A DNA stretch of 64,000 nucleotides from Gryllotalpicola daejeonensis (GCF_039538145.1 NZ_BAABBV010000001.1:2589810-2653809), one strand, 5' to 3'; numbered from the stretch's first letter, positions 18,314 to 26,681 are shown. Notes: generated by a model from the letters alone, not told the origin. Program-made: numbers and translations.

Positions 18314-19582
18314 GTGTCTGAGGGGCTGGGCGCTCCCGTTCCGCGCCCCACCGCAGAGCAGCTCGCGTGGCAGCGCATGCGGCTCGGCGTGTTCTTCCAC
18401 TTCGGGCTGAACACCTTCCACGGCGTCGAGTGGAGCGACGGCACGCTGCCGGCGGAAAGCTTCGCGCCGACCGAGTTCGACGCCGATCAGTGGGTGGCGA
18501 CGGCACGGGAACTCGGCGCCCGCTATGTCGTGCTCACGGCGAAGCATCACGACGGCTTCTGCCTGTGGCCCACGGTGACCACCGACTATTCGGTCGCCTC
18601 GTCCCCGTGGCGGGGTGGGCGCGGCGACGTGGTGCGCGAGGTGGCGGATGCCTGCGCGCGCCACGACCTGCGCTTCGGGTTCTACCTCTCGCCGTGGGAC
18701 AGGCACGCGCCCGAGTATGCCGATCCTGAGGCATACGACGACCTCTACGTCGCGCAGCTGCGCGAGCTGTGCGCGGGCTACGGCGAGGTCGCCGAGATCT
18801 GGTTCGACGGCGCCGGCTCCGAAGGCCGGGTGTATGACTGGCCGCGCTATCTCAAGGTGATTGCCGAGCTTCAGCCGCGCGCCATGGTATTCAACATGGG
18901 CGCGCCGACGATCCGCTGGGTCGGCAACGAAGACGGGTTGGCCGCCGACCCGGTGCGCTATGCCGTCGAGCGCGGAGCGCTGTCGAACTACACGGATGAC
19001 AGGGTCGATTACGGACGTGCGCTCTACCTGCCGCCGGAATGCGACGTCTCGATTCGGCACGGGTGGTTCTGGGCGGACGGCGACGAGCCGAAGTCGCTCG
19101 ACCATCTGCTTGCGATCTTCTATGGCTCGATCGGGCTGGGTGCGAACCTGCTGCTCAATCTGCCGCCGGATTCGCGCGGACGCATTCCCGACGCCGATGT
19201 CACCCGCGTTCGCGAGCTGCGCGCCGAGCTCGACCGGCGCTTCGGCGAACCGGTGCGCGCCGAGCTGAGGCGCGTCGACGACGGTTGGCGTGCCGATTTC
19301 GGCGCGGACGTCGCGCTCGACCACCTCGAGGTGCAGGAGGAGCTGGCCGACGGTCAGCGCGTGGTCGAGTTCGAGATCGTGACGGATGCCGGTGAGCTGC
19401 TCGCGCGCGGCGGAAGCATCGGCTCGCAGCGCGTGTGCGTGTTCCCCGAACATCGGCTGCGGGCGGTGACCGTGCACGTTCGCGGGGAGGACGCGGAGCT
19501 GACGCGTGTGACCGGATTCCACACCGGCACGAGCACGGTGCCGACGATCGAATATGCTGCGCCGACCGACGTTCCGGAGTGA
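18314..19582 (+). CDS. GH29-type alpha-L-fucosidase (second)
   Basis: A 422-residue GH29 enzyme of the shorter, bacterial alpha-1,3/1,4-specific type. Key segments: RMRLGVFFHFGLNTFHGVEW, VLTAKHHDGFCLWP, LRFGFYLSPWDRH, and EIWFDGAGSEG with the nucleophile Asp165. LYLPPECDVSIRHGWFW and LLLNLPPDSRGRIPD follow. It shares little with the upstream GH29 gene outside these motifs, so the two are paralogues of different subfamilies rather than a recent duplication. No signal peptide is present. The GTG at 18314 starts the frame, preceded by a small CTGAGTGT duplication instead of a ribosome site. A strong terminator follows the gene. Confidence 0.88.
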   Translation: MSEGLGAPVPRPTAEQLAWQRMRLGVFFHFGLNTFHGVEWSDGTLPAESFAPTEFDADQWVATARELGARYVVLTAKHHDGFCLWPTVTTDYSVASSPWRGGRGDVVREVADACARHDLRFGFYLSPWDRHAPEYADPEAYDDLYVAQLRELCAGYGEVAEIWFDGAGSEGRVYDWPRYLKVIAELQPRAMVFNMGAPTIRWVGNEDGLAADPVRYAVERGALSNYTDDRVDYGRALYLPPECDVSIRHGWFWADGDEPKSLDHLLAIFYGSIGLGANLLLNLPPDSRGRIPDADVTRVRELRAELDRRFGEPVRAELRRVDDGWRADFGADVALDHLEVQEELADGQRVVEFEIVTDAGELLARGGSIGSQRVCVFPEHRLRAVTVHVRGEDAELTRVTGFHTGTSTVPTIEYAAPTDVPE

Positions 19583-19599
19583 CGGCGGCCCGGAATCAG

Positions 19600-19625
19600 A
19601 AGAAGGCCCCCCGCGGGGCCTTCTG
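19600..19625 (+). terminator. Rho-independent terminator
   Basis: AGAAGGCCCC pairs with GGGGCCTTCT around CCGC just after the fucosidase stop; it may also serve the convergent small gene. Confidence 0.8.
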
Positions 19626-19655
19626 TGTTGTTTGACTGTTTGGATCTGTGTTGGG

Positions 19656-19814
19656 TCAGTCGAACGGCTCTTCGCCGTCGGATGAAGCGACGGCGTCGCT
19701 GCCGACCACGGGGCCGTCGTCTTCGTCGTCGATGACGCTGGGGATGTCTTCGACGTCGAGATCGGGCCCTTCGGCTGGGTCCAGCGTGTGGTGCTGGTGT
19801 GCGATCTGGTTCAT
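19656..19814 (-). CDS. Small acidic protein, unknown function
   Basis: A 52-residue, very acidic protein rich in Asp and Glu (DLDVEDIPSVIDDEDDGPVV near its centre, ending DGEEPFD). Its N-terminus is His-rich (MNQIAHQHHTLDP). GGAAGG lies at good distance before the ATG at 19814, and the frame is independent of the neighbouring genes. It lies between a terminator and the HNH endonuclease gene, both transcribed leftward. No family is recognised and it is probably disordered. The ribosome site and codon usage make it more likely real than not. Confidence 0.55.
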   Translation of the reverse strand: MNQIAHQHHTLDPAEGPDLDVEDIPSVIDDEDDGPVVGSDAVASSDGEEPFD

Positions 19815-19925
19815 GCCTTCCGGTCTACGCCTGTCTGCGCACATCGGCACCATCGAATCCGGCCGCAGTTCTGCAGCGCGGAGTTCCGCCTTGGCGCGGG
19901 CAGGGCAGAGCTCCGCCGCCGCGCC

Positions 19926-21377
19926 TTACGCGGCGGTCGTGAGGTCACGTCTGGGCTTGTGCACCGCTTTGACCCATGCGGTGGCGTGGCTGCCGAAGAT
20001 CCAGCGGATTTCGGGTGTTCCGTCTTCGCCCATGCGGAGTTGGTAGGGGCCGGTGTCGATGTCGTGGTGGTGGAACCAGCAGAGCAGGGTGAGGTTCAGG
20101 ATGTCCGTCGGTCCGCCGTCGCGATCGGGTTGGATGTGGTGGACTTCGCACCACCTGGCCGGGATCGTGCAGCCGGGGATGATGCAGCCTTTGTCTCTGA
20201 CCGCGAGTGCTCTGCGCTGCCAGGGGGTGGCGCATCGTTTCGTGTCTCCGAGGTTGAGGATCTTCCCCGCCTGGTCGACCTGGACTTCCTGGTAGCCGCC
20301 GGTCTCGGCGATCCGCTTCGCGGTCGTGGCGGTGATGGGTTCGTCTTCGCCGTCGATGCGCGCTGCCCCGTGCCCGGAGTCGAAGTCCTCCTTCGGCACG
20401 ACGACCAAGACTGTGGGGTGTGCTCCGCCCATGGTGGGTGTCTCGGGTGCCCGTGCGGCGGCGGTGAAGACGGCGTGGAGGATGTCGGCGCGTTTCTGGT
20501 CTGGGGTGCGCATGTCCGTCGGCGGCTGCGTCTCGGTCGCCACGAGCGTGGGCGTGCCGCTCGGCGCGGCCGGCGCATCGCCACCTTCGCCCGCGGCGCC
20601 GTTGGCGGCGGCCTCCGTGACGGGGGCGGCGTCGGCGTGCTCGCCGTGGTCAGCCGCGGCACCGTCGTCGTCGGCCGGGGCGAACCTCACGGATGCGCCG
20701 GCTCTCGGGTTCACGTATGCGTCCAGTACGGCGCGGATGGCGGCGGCCTGCTCGACCGGGAGGGCGCCGGAGAACTTCACGAGGCCGTCTTTGGCGCGCC
20801 CGAGCCGGAAGAACCGCTTCTCGACGGCGGCTTTCTCCACCGGTTCCACCCCGTCGGGGTCGAGCACGAGAGCCCAGGCCTGGGCGGCGTCCACGACCGC
20901 GGTCGCCGGCAGGACTTTCGACAGGTCCACGAGGTTCTCGCATGCGGCTTCAACCAGTGCGGTGTCGGCGCGCTCTGTGGCCGGCAGCAGCGGTTCGATG
21001 ATCGCCGCCGCCTGCGCCCGCCCGAGCACCCCGGCTTCGACCGCCGCCTCCAGCACGGGCAGCTTCGCCAGCCGGCGCGCCTCGACTACCCGCTCCCGGG
21101 CGTCTCTCGCCGAGGTGCGGGTCACGGTCTCCAGCGCGCCCCAGGGCTTCTTCGCCCCGAGCTTGCGCGCCAGGGACTCCTCACCCAGTGTCTCGTCCGT
21201 GCGGTTATCGACCTCGCGGGCGACGCCGAGCCGCAGCCCGTCCAGCACCCGCCCGGCATCCTCAACCGCCCGTGCGAACCCGACCAGCTGATCATCCGTC
21301 AGCACAGCAAGCGACACCGGCAGCAGCGCGCACACGCGCGCCAGCGCCTCGCACCCACTCTGCTGGTCTGACGCCAT
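19926..21377 (-). CDS. DUF222 and HNH endonuclease domain protein (13E12 type)
   Basis: A 483-residue protein with an N-terminal DUF222 helical domain (about 1-230, VLTDDQLVGFARAVEDAGRV ... AARAIIEPLL-like helices). A low-complexity Ala/Asp-rich linker follows (about 235-300), then a C-terminal HNH nuclease (about 390-450). The nuclease carries CIIPGCTIPARWCEVHHIQP and NLTLLCWFHHHDID, with the paired His and zinc Cys. These proteins occur in many copies in actinobacterial genomes (mycobacterial REP13E12 family) and are linked to DNA-damage-inducible, possibly mobile, elements. No repeat boundaries or target duplications were seen here. An SOS-like sequence lies upstream of its start. Confidence 0.88.
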   Translation of the reverse strand: MASDQQSGCEALARVCALLPVSLAVLTDDQLVGFARAVEDAGRVLDGLRLGVAREVDNRTDETLGEESLARKLGAKKPWGALETVTRTSARDARERVVEARRLAKLPVLEAAVEAGVLGRAQAAAIIEPLLPATERADTALVEAACENLVDLSKVLPATAVVDAAQAWALVLDPDGVEPVEKAAVEKRFFRLGRAKDGLVKFSGALPVEQAAAIRAVLDAYVNPRAGASVRFAPADDDGAAADHGEHADAAPVTEAAANGAAGEGGDAPAAPSGTPTLVATETQPPTDMRTPDQKRADILHAVFTAAARAPETPTMGGAHPTVLVVVPKEDFDSGHGAARIDGEDEPITATTAKRIAETGGYQEVQVDQAGKILNLGDTKRCATPWQRRALAVRDKGCIIPGCTIPARWCEVHHIQPDRDGGPTDILNLTLLCWFHHHDIDTGPYQLRMGEDGTPEIRWIFGSHATAWVKAVHKPRRDLTTAA

Positions 21378-21405
21378 GTGATCCCCCGATCAACGTGACG
21401 CCAGC

Positions 21406-21422
21406 TTACCAAACGTTCGAAT
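21406..21422 (-). promoter_or_regulatory. Possible degenerate LexA/SOS box
   Basis: On the minus strand ATTCGAACGTTTGGTAA shares the left half CGAAC and the GTTTG centre with the actinobacterial SOS consensus CGAACRNNNGTTYG, but the right half is poor. It lies about 30 bases before the DUF222-HNH start. Confidence 0.3.
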
Positions 21423-21485
21423 GTAGTGGAAGAACAATCCACAAAGAAATCGAATCTGTGTCCGATAGGGTGAGGGTGGCGAACC

Positions 21486-22016
21486 TCAGCCCAGTGCGCG
21501 AGCGAAATACAGCCCCTCCGGCACCTTGCCGACGTACGGTCCGTATTCCGCGATCGGCTCGTAGCCGAGCTTCTTGTAGAGCGCGATCGCCTCGGGCTGC
21601 TTGATGCCGGTCTGCAGCACGAGCCGCGAGGCGCCGTTGGCGACGGCATCCCGCTCGACGGCGTCGATGAGCAGCGTGCCGACCCCGCGGCCGCGCGCGG
21701 CGGCGATCGTGACGAGCCTCTTGAGCTCCCACTCGACACCGTTCTCGGTCTCGAGGCGGCGCAGCGCCGCGTGGCCCAGGGGAGTCCCGTCCGAGTCGAT
21801 CGCGAGATACACGCCGGCCAACGTCGCGGGGTCGAGCACGAACGCAGACGCGCGCAGCTCCTGCTGATCGGCGGTGAGCGCAGCCTGCAGCTCGGCGTAG
21901 CGCGGGCCGATCTCATCGTCCATCGCGGCGCGCAGCGCAGCAGCCCGATCGTCGCCCCACTCGACACGCTCGATACGGACGGTCTGCTCGGTGCTCTCGG
22001 CGCTGGTGCTGCTCAC
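21486..22016 (-). CDS. GNAT-family N-acetyltransferase
   Basis: A 176-residue single-domain GNAT enzyme that transfers acetyl from acetyl-CoA to an amine. The pyrophosphate-binding signature RGRGVGTLLIDAV (motif A, about residues 110-122) is intact, preceded by the strand ELKRLVTIAAA and followed by LVLQTGIKQPEAIALYKKLG YEPIAEYG (motif B). GTG at 22016 begins the frame, with about 45 residues before the first GNAT strand. It is divergent from the M20 amidase operon, 128 bases away, and may share its regulation. The substrate is unknown. Confidence 0.85.
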   Translation of the reverse strand: MSSTSAESTEQTVRIERVEWGDDRAAALRAAMDDEIGPRYAELQAALTADQQELRASAFVLDPATLAGVYLAIDSDGTPLGHAALRRLETENGVEWELKRLVTIAAARGRGVGTLLIDAVERDAVANGASRLVLQTGIKQPEAIALYKKLGYEPIAEYGPYVGKVPEGLYFARALG

Positions 22017-22144
22017 GCGTCGATTCTCTCAGCCGCCGCCGACATCGCCCGCCGCGCGCGCACCCCGCAAGCGGGGCCGTCGCGTCCGGTCACACGCGGC
22101 AACATCCGAGCGCGGTGTCAGGGGTGCGGCCTAGCGTGGCGGGC

Positions 22145-23485
22145 ATGGTCTTTCGTGATCTCGGGCATCCCGAGACGCCCGATCGCGCGTATGCCGACGC
22201 GCTGCAGGCGCGTGCCGAGAGATTGGCGGATGCCGCCGCGTTCATCACCTCGTCGTTCACCGGTGCCCCGGCAGAACTCGCCGCCGAGGTCGCCGCGGCA
22301 GTCGACTCGCTCGAGCCCGAGATCACCGCGCTGTCGCATCGCATCTTCGAGACGCCAGAGGTCGCCTTCCACGAGCAGCGCAGCGCCGGGGCAGTCGCCG
22401 CCGCCGTCGAGCGACTGACAGGGGTGCAGGCCACGGTCGGGGCCTACGGACTCGAGACCGCGGTCGAGGCATCCATCGGCTCATCACACGGCGGCGCGCC
22501 CACGGTGGCGATCCTCGGGGAGTACGACGCGCTGCCCGGCATCGGGCACGGCTGCGGCCACAACATCATCGCCGCGAGCGCGGTGGGCGCGTTCGCCGCG
22601 CTCGCGCGGCTCGGCGACCGGCTGCCGGGGCGCGTGGTGCTGCTCGGCACTCCGGCGGAAGAGGGCAGCAGCGGCAAAGAGCTCATGGCGCGGCGCGGCG
22701 CCTTCGACGGCATCGATGCCGCGCTGATGGCGCACGGCTTCGGGTACGACGCGATCGACCACCCGTTCATCGGGCGACGGATTCTGCGCATGGAGTTCGA
22801 GGGCGTCGCGGCGCACGCCTCCGCCTCGCCGTTCCTCGGCCGCAACGCGCTCGACGCCGTGACGCTCGCCTACCAGGCTGTCGGCCTGCTGCGGCAGCAC
22901 CTGCCGCCGACCGACCGCGTGCACGGCATCGTGAAAGAGGGCGGCGAGCGGCCGAGCGTCATCCCGAGGCGCGCGGTGCTCGAGTTCTACCTGCGCTCGC
23001 ACCGAGCCGACACGCTCAAAGAGCTGAGTCGTCGCCTCGCCGACATCGCCCACGGTGCCGCGCTCGCGACCGGCACGGGTGTGACGCTCGTGTGGGACCC
23101 GCTGCCCGCGACCCTGCCGACGCGGTTCAACCGCCCGCTGTCCGAGCGATGGGCGGTCCACCAGGCCACTCGCGGGCGCAAGGCGCTCACCTCGGCCGAG
23201 GTGCCGAGCGAGCTTGCCGCCTCGACCGATTTCGGCAACGTGAGCGTGCGCGTGCCGGGCATCCACCCGGTCATCAAGGTGAGCCCGCCCGGCATCGCGC
23301 TGCACACGGCCGAGTTCGCCGGGTGGGCGAGTTCAGAGGCGGGCGACCGGGCCGCGGTGGATGCCGCGTTCGGGCTCGCCTTGACGGCACTCGACTTCCT
23401 CGCTGACGGCGAGCTGAGGGCGGCCGCTCGGGAAGATTTCGAGGGCGCGGGCGGCGCCCTGAATGTAGAGGAGTATTTCGCGTGA
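22145..23485 (+). CDS. M20 peptidase/amidase, ACY1L2 (PM20D2)-like
   Basis: A 446-residue zinc-type amidohydrolase of peptidase family M20, closest in pattern to the ACY1L2/PM20D2 and p-aminobenzoyl-glutamate hydrolase group. Metal and catalytic regions are visible: ILGEYDALPGIGHGCGHNII (Asp and His ligands), LLGTPAEEGSSGKELM (general base Glu pair) and LMAHGFG. The dimerisation lid carries AAHASASPFLGRNALDAV. Enzymes of this group hydrolyse acylated or beta-alanyl dipeptides in the cytoplasm. Start chosen at ATG 22145; a TAGCGT -10-like element lies directly before it, so the mRNA may be leaderless. Its stop overlaps the start of the ATP-grasp gene, so the two are translationally coupled. 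Confidence 0.85.
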   Translation: MVFRDLGHPETPDRAYADALQARAERLADAAAFITSSFTGAPAELAAEVAAAVDSLEPEITALSHRIFETPEVAFHEQRSAGAVAAAVERLTGVQATVGAYGLETAVEASIGSSHGGAPTVAILGEYDALPGIGHGCGHNIIAASAVGAFAALARLGDRLPGRVVLLGTPAEEGSSGKELMARRGAFDGIDAALMAHGFGYDAIDHPFIGRRILRMEFEGVAAHASASPFLGRNALDAVTLAYQAVGLLRQHLPPTDRVHGIVKEGGERPSVIPRRAVLEFYLRSHRADTLKELSRRLADIAHGAALATGTGVTLVWDPLPATLPTRFNRPLSERWAVHQATRGRKALTSAEVPSELAASTDFGNVSVRVPGIHPVIKVSPPGIALHTAEFAGWASSEAGDRAAVDAAFGLALTALDFLADGELRAAAREDFEGAGGALNVEEYFA

Positions 23486-24516
23486 GTTCAGCGCTTCCGG
23501 TGGCAGACGGTCCCGCGGTCTATGCGATCCACGAGAACCCGGAGTGGTTCGGGGTCTTCCGCGAGGCGTTCGAGGCAGAGGGTGTGCCGCTCGTCGAGTG
23601 GCTGCTCGTCGACGGCCCGCTCGACCCGCTCGCGGTGCCGCCCGACGGCGTCTTCTGGTCGCGCATCAGCGCGTCGAGCCACACGCGCGGCCACGCGCTC
23701 TCGAAGGAGTACGCGCGCTCGGTGCTCGCCTGGCTCGAATCGAACGGCCGACGTACGGTGAACGGCCGGGCCGTGCTCGAGCTCGAAGTCAGCAAGGTCG
23801 CCCAGCTCGCGGCCCTGAAGCGCGCCGGCATCGAGGTGCCGCGCACGGTCGCCGCGATCGGCACGGCGCACCTCGTCGACGTCGCCCGCGACTTCCACCG
23901 CGAGCTCGCGGCGCCGTTCATCGTCAAGCACAACCAGGGCGGCAAGGGCCTGTCGGTCGCGCGGTTCGAGTCACCGGACGACCTCGAAGCAGCGATCGCT
24001 CGCGGCGACCTCGACGAGCCGCAAGACGGCATCACCCTCGTGCAGGAATACGTGCCGCCGGCCGAGCCCTTCATCACCCGCGTCGAGATCGTCGGCGGCG
24101 AGTTCCTCTACGCGATCCGCGCCGATACCGCACGCGGCGGGTTCCAGCTCTGCCCTGCGGACGCCTGCGCGATCGATCCGGCGACAGGAAAGCCGATCAC
24201 GCCGCCCGGTGCCACCATCGCACCGCAGCCGGGGGACCAGCTCTTCTCGCTGCGCGAAGGGTTCCGGCATCCGATCATCGATCAGTACCTCGCCTTCACG
24301 CGCGCGAACGGCATCGAGATCGCCGGCATCGAGTTCATCGAGACGGCCGACGGGCGGCTCGTGACCTACGACGTGAACACGAACACGAACTACAACGCGG
24401 CGGTCGAGGCGGTCGCGCCCGACTCGGGCGCGCGCGCGATCGCCCGCTATCTCGGTGGCCTGCTTGCGGATGCCTCGGCCGGCCGCCTTGCGCAGAGCGG
24501 ACACCCGGCCCGATGA
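23482..24516 (+). CDS. ATP-grasp carboxylate-amine ligase
   Basis: A 344-residue RimK-like ATP-grasp protein. These enzymes make an acyl-phosphate from a carboxylate and join it to an amine. The nucleotide pocket is seen in AAPFIVKHNQGGKGLSVARF (Lys and Gly-rich loop) and TLVQEYVPPAEPFITRVEIV. The metal-binding C-terminal motif is IEFIETADGRLVTYDVNTNT N. An N-terminal pre-grasp domain (about 1-110) includes WSRISASSHTRGHALSKEYA, similar to RimK-like glutamate ligases. GTG at 23482 overlaps the preceding stop by four bases, and its own stop overlaps the following GNAT start. The product may be a dipeptide or amide, but the substrates cannot be read from sequence. Confidence 0.82.
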   Translation: MSSALPVADGPAVYAIHENPEWFGVFREAFEAEGVPLVEWLLVDGPLDPLAVPPDGVFWSRISASSHTRGHALSKEYARSVLAWLESNGRRTVNGRAVLELEVSKVAQLAALKRAGIEVPRTVAAIGTAHLVDVARDFHRELAAPFIVKHNQGGKGLSVARFESPDDLEAAIARGDLDEPQDGITLVQEYVPPAEPFITRVEIVGGEFLYAIRADTARGGFQLCPADACAIDPATGKPITPPGATIAPQPGDQLFSLREGFRHPIIDQYLAFTRANGIEIAGIEFIETADGRLVTYDVNTNTNYNAAVEAVAPDSGARAIARYLGGLLADASAGRLAQSGHPAR

Positions 24517-25070
24517 GCGACGCGACCACCACCCTGATCGACCGGCCCCGACCGGAATCCGACCTCATCGTGCGCCCGGCTCGCCGCGACGAGTACGCCG
24601 CGATCGGCGAGCTCAGCTACGCGGCCTACGCGAGCGACTATGAGATCGGCGAGGACTACGGCCACACGCTGCGGCACCCCGAATTGCGCGACGGCGAATA
24701 CGAGATCTGGGTCGCAGTCGACGGGGTGACGGGCGAGCTGCTCGGCACCACGTCGATCCTGCGCAACGGGCCGGAGTCCCGCCGCCGCGCACTCGACGAC
24801 GAGCTCTACTTCCGGCTGCTCGCGGTCGCGCCTGCCGCGCGCCGCCGCGGCGTCGGCGCTCGGCTGACCCGTCTGGCGATCGACCTGGCGCGCGACCGGG
24901 GCCTGCGCGCCGTCTCGCTCAACAGCGGCGAGAACATGGTGGGCGCGCATGCGCTCTATCGCAGTCTGGGCTTCGAGCGGGTCCCCGAGCGCGACGTCGT
25001 CTTCGGCGAGGGCGACGACGTTCGCACGGTCTACACCTTCGTGCGGGTCGTCGTTCTCGACGAGGGGTGA
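24513..25070 (+). CDS. GNAT-family acetyltransferase in ATP-grasp operon
   Basis: A 185-residue GNAT enzyme with an intact acetyl-CoA motif A (LLAVAPAARRRGVGARLTRL AI) and motif B (SLNSGENMVGAHALYRSLGF ERVPERD). The ATG at 24513 overlaps the ATP-grasp stop (ATGA), making this the last gene of a tightly coupled three-gene operon: amidase, ligase, acetyltransferase. It would acetylate a free amine, perhaps on the ligase product or on a substrate. It is only distantly similar to the divergent GNAT 3 kb upstream. Confidence 0.85.
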   Translation: MSDATTTLIDRPRPESDLIVRPARRDEYAAIGELSYAAYASDYEIGEDYGHTLRHPELRDGEYEIWVAVDGVTGELLGTTSILRNGPESRRRALDDELYFRLLAVAPAARRRGVGARLTRLAIDLARDRGLRAVSLNSGENMVGAHALYRSLGFERVPERDVVFGEGDDVRTVYTFVRVVVLDEG

Positions 25071-25186
25071 TCGCGCTGGCCGCCGGCTAGTGACGCGGCG
25101 CCCGGTTCTCCGTAACATTTCGTCATATTGCGAGTGCCTCCGGCGGGGCGACCGCCGCTGCGGGGGCGAGCGGAACGGAGAACGAG

Positions 25187-25588
25187 ATGGACACGATGGA
25201 GATGATGAAGTCCATGTCCATGGGCAGCATGCCGATGGACATGGGCGCGATGCAGGAGTGCATCCAATCCCTCAACGCCTGTTCGATGGCGGCGACGATG
25301 TGCGCCGGTGCCGACATGGGCGAAGGCGAGAGCATGGCGAAGTGCACCGCGATGTGTTCGAACATGGCTGACATGGCCGACGCCTGCATGCGCATGATGA
25401 TGCGCCCGCTCGGCATGGACATGGGCGTCATGACCGCGATGCTCACCGCCTGCATGACCATGGGCAGGGCCTGCGCCGCCGAGTGCCGCATGCACGCCGA
25501 CATGGCAGAGCACTGCCGCTACTGCGCCATGGCCTGCGAAGACATGGTCGCGAAGTGCGAGGCCATGATGGCCGGGATGCAGGCCTGA
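25187..25588 (+). CDS. Copper-storage (Csp-like) four-helix bundle protein
   Basis: A 133-residue protein of extreme composition: 34 Met and 13 Cys (at 25, 32, 39, 53, 57, 67, 89, 96, 100, 110, 113, 117 and 124). Cys spaced i, i+3, i+4 or i+7 on amphipathic helices is the pattern of the Csp/DUF326 four-helix bundle, which holds many Cu(I) ions along its core. Thirteen Cys equals the number in the well-studied Csp1. There is no signal peptide, so it should be cytosolic. The first 22 residues form a Met-rich tail (MKSMSMGSMPMDMG) that may also bind Cu(I). GGAG precedes the ATG at 25187. No copper ATPase or CsoR gene is adjacent. Confidence 0.85.
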   Translation: MDTMEMMKSMSMGSMPMDMGAMQECIQSLNACSMAATMCAGADMGEGESMAKCTAMCSNMADMADACMRMMMRPLGMDMGVMTAMLTACMTMGRACAAECRMHADMAEHCRYCAMACEDMVAKCEAMMAGMQA

Positions 25589-25622
25589 TCGGCCGCCGCT
25601 GAAGAGCGCGGGCTGGGCCGAG

Positions 25623-25880
25623 TTACGCGACGCGCGCCGTCGTCAGGAGGTGGCGCGCGTCGAGGATCTCGGCGACCGGGTGGAAGGCGACCGGCTCGCC
25701 TGCCGCGAGTTCGGCGAGCGCGTCGAACGCGCGCAGGCGCAGCACGCCGCCTTCCAAGAACGCGACGACGATTTCATTGCCGGATGCCTCGAGCACCAGT
25801 CCGTCGCGCCAGGCGCTCGGCGTCGCGCCGGCCATGGCCTGCTGGATCGGGAGGACTGTCGACGAGATCGTGCGGGACAT
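25623..25880 (-). CDS. Conserved hypothetical 85-residue protein
   Basis: A short soluble protein, not assigned to a family: a helical N-terminus (MSRTISSTVLPIQQAMAGAT P), then beta-rich GLVLEASGNEIVVAFLEGGV LRL and a C-terminal EPVAFHPVAEILDARHLLTT. The pattern resembles small Sm-like or SH3-like barrels, but that is only an impression. AAGGTGAAG before the ATG at 25880 fixes the start; the in-frame extension upstream to 26030 lacks this and enters the promoter of the next gene. It converges on the Csp gene. Confidence 0.65.
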   Translation of the reverse strand: MSRTISSTVLPIQQAMAGATPSAWRDGLVLEASGNEIVVAFLEGGVLRLRAFDALAELAAGEPVAFHPVAEILDARHLLTTARVA

Positions 25881-26023
25881 GGCTTCACCTTCTTCGCGGT
25901 CTGAGTAGGTCGACGGTACGTCGCCGGCGCAGGGCGGCAAAGCGCGCCGGTCGCATTCCGTAACACGCTGAAAGACAGCTCGGCGCGCGGAATCCGCCGC
26001 CGCCGGCGCCGGTTGCCCCGAGC

Positions 26024-26674
26024 ATGACAACTCTCGGATTCATCGGTGCAGGCAAGATCGGCGGCACCGTCGCGAAGCTCGCGGCCCAGCACGGCTATGA
26101 CGTCGTCGTCAGCAACTCCCGTGCGCCTGAGACGCTCGCCGATCTGGTCGCGGAGATCGGCGGCAGCGCCCGGGCAGCGTGGGCGGCGGAGGCGGCTGCC
26201 GCTGCCGACATCGCCTTCGTCTCGATTCCGCTGAAGAACATCTGGCAGATCGACCCCGCGCCGCTCGCGGGCAAGATCGTGCTCGAGACCAACAACTACT
26301 ACCCCGCGCGCGACGGGCGCATCGCCGACCTCGATGAGGAGCGCGACACCACGACGGGCCTGCTGCAGAAGCATCTGCCGGGCTCCCGCGTCGTGAAGGC
26401 CTTCAACCACATCAACTGGGCGCACATCCCGAAGCAGGGCCTGCCGGCCGGCGACCCCGCCCGCCGCGCGCTCGCCGTGGCGAGCGACCACGCCGATGCG
26501 CTCGAGTTCGCCCGCACCTTCTATGACCAGCTCGGCTTCGACACCGTCGATGCGAGCCCGGTCGCCGACAGCTGGCGCATCGAGCGCGACACGCCCGGCT
26601 ACGGCCCGCGCCTGACCAAGTCCGAGCTCGAGGCCGCGCTGCAGCGGGCGACGAGGGCTGCTGTGCACAGCTGA
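26024..26674 (+). CDS. NADPH-binding F420-reductase-like oxidoreductase
   Basis: A 216-residue Rossmann protein of the NADP oxidoreductase, coenzyme F420-dependent family. The dinucleotide loop is at the very N-terminus (LGFIGAGKIGGTVAKLAAQH G) and SNSRAPETL follows the second strand, where NADP-specific members carry Ser and Arg. Further motifs: AFVSIPLKNIWQI, KIVLETNNYYPARDGRI, VVKAFNHINW. Members outside methanogens often act as NADPH-dependent reductases or as F420-NADP exchangers. No F420 biosynthesis genes are in the window. A perfect terminator hairpin follows. Confidence 0.8.
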   Translation: MTTLGFIGAGKIGGTVAKLAAQHGYDVVVSNSRAPETLADLVAEIGGSARAAWAAEAAAAADIAFVSIPLKNIWQIDPAPLAGKIVLETNNYYPARDGRIADLDEERDTTTGLLQKHLPGSRVVKAFNHINWAHIPKQGLPAGDPARRALAVASDHADALEFARTFYDQLGFDTVDASPVADSWRIERDTPGYGPRLTKSELEAALQRATRAAVHS

Positions 26675-26681
26675 TCTCGAT

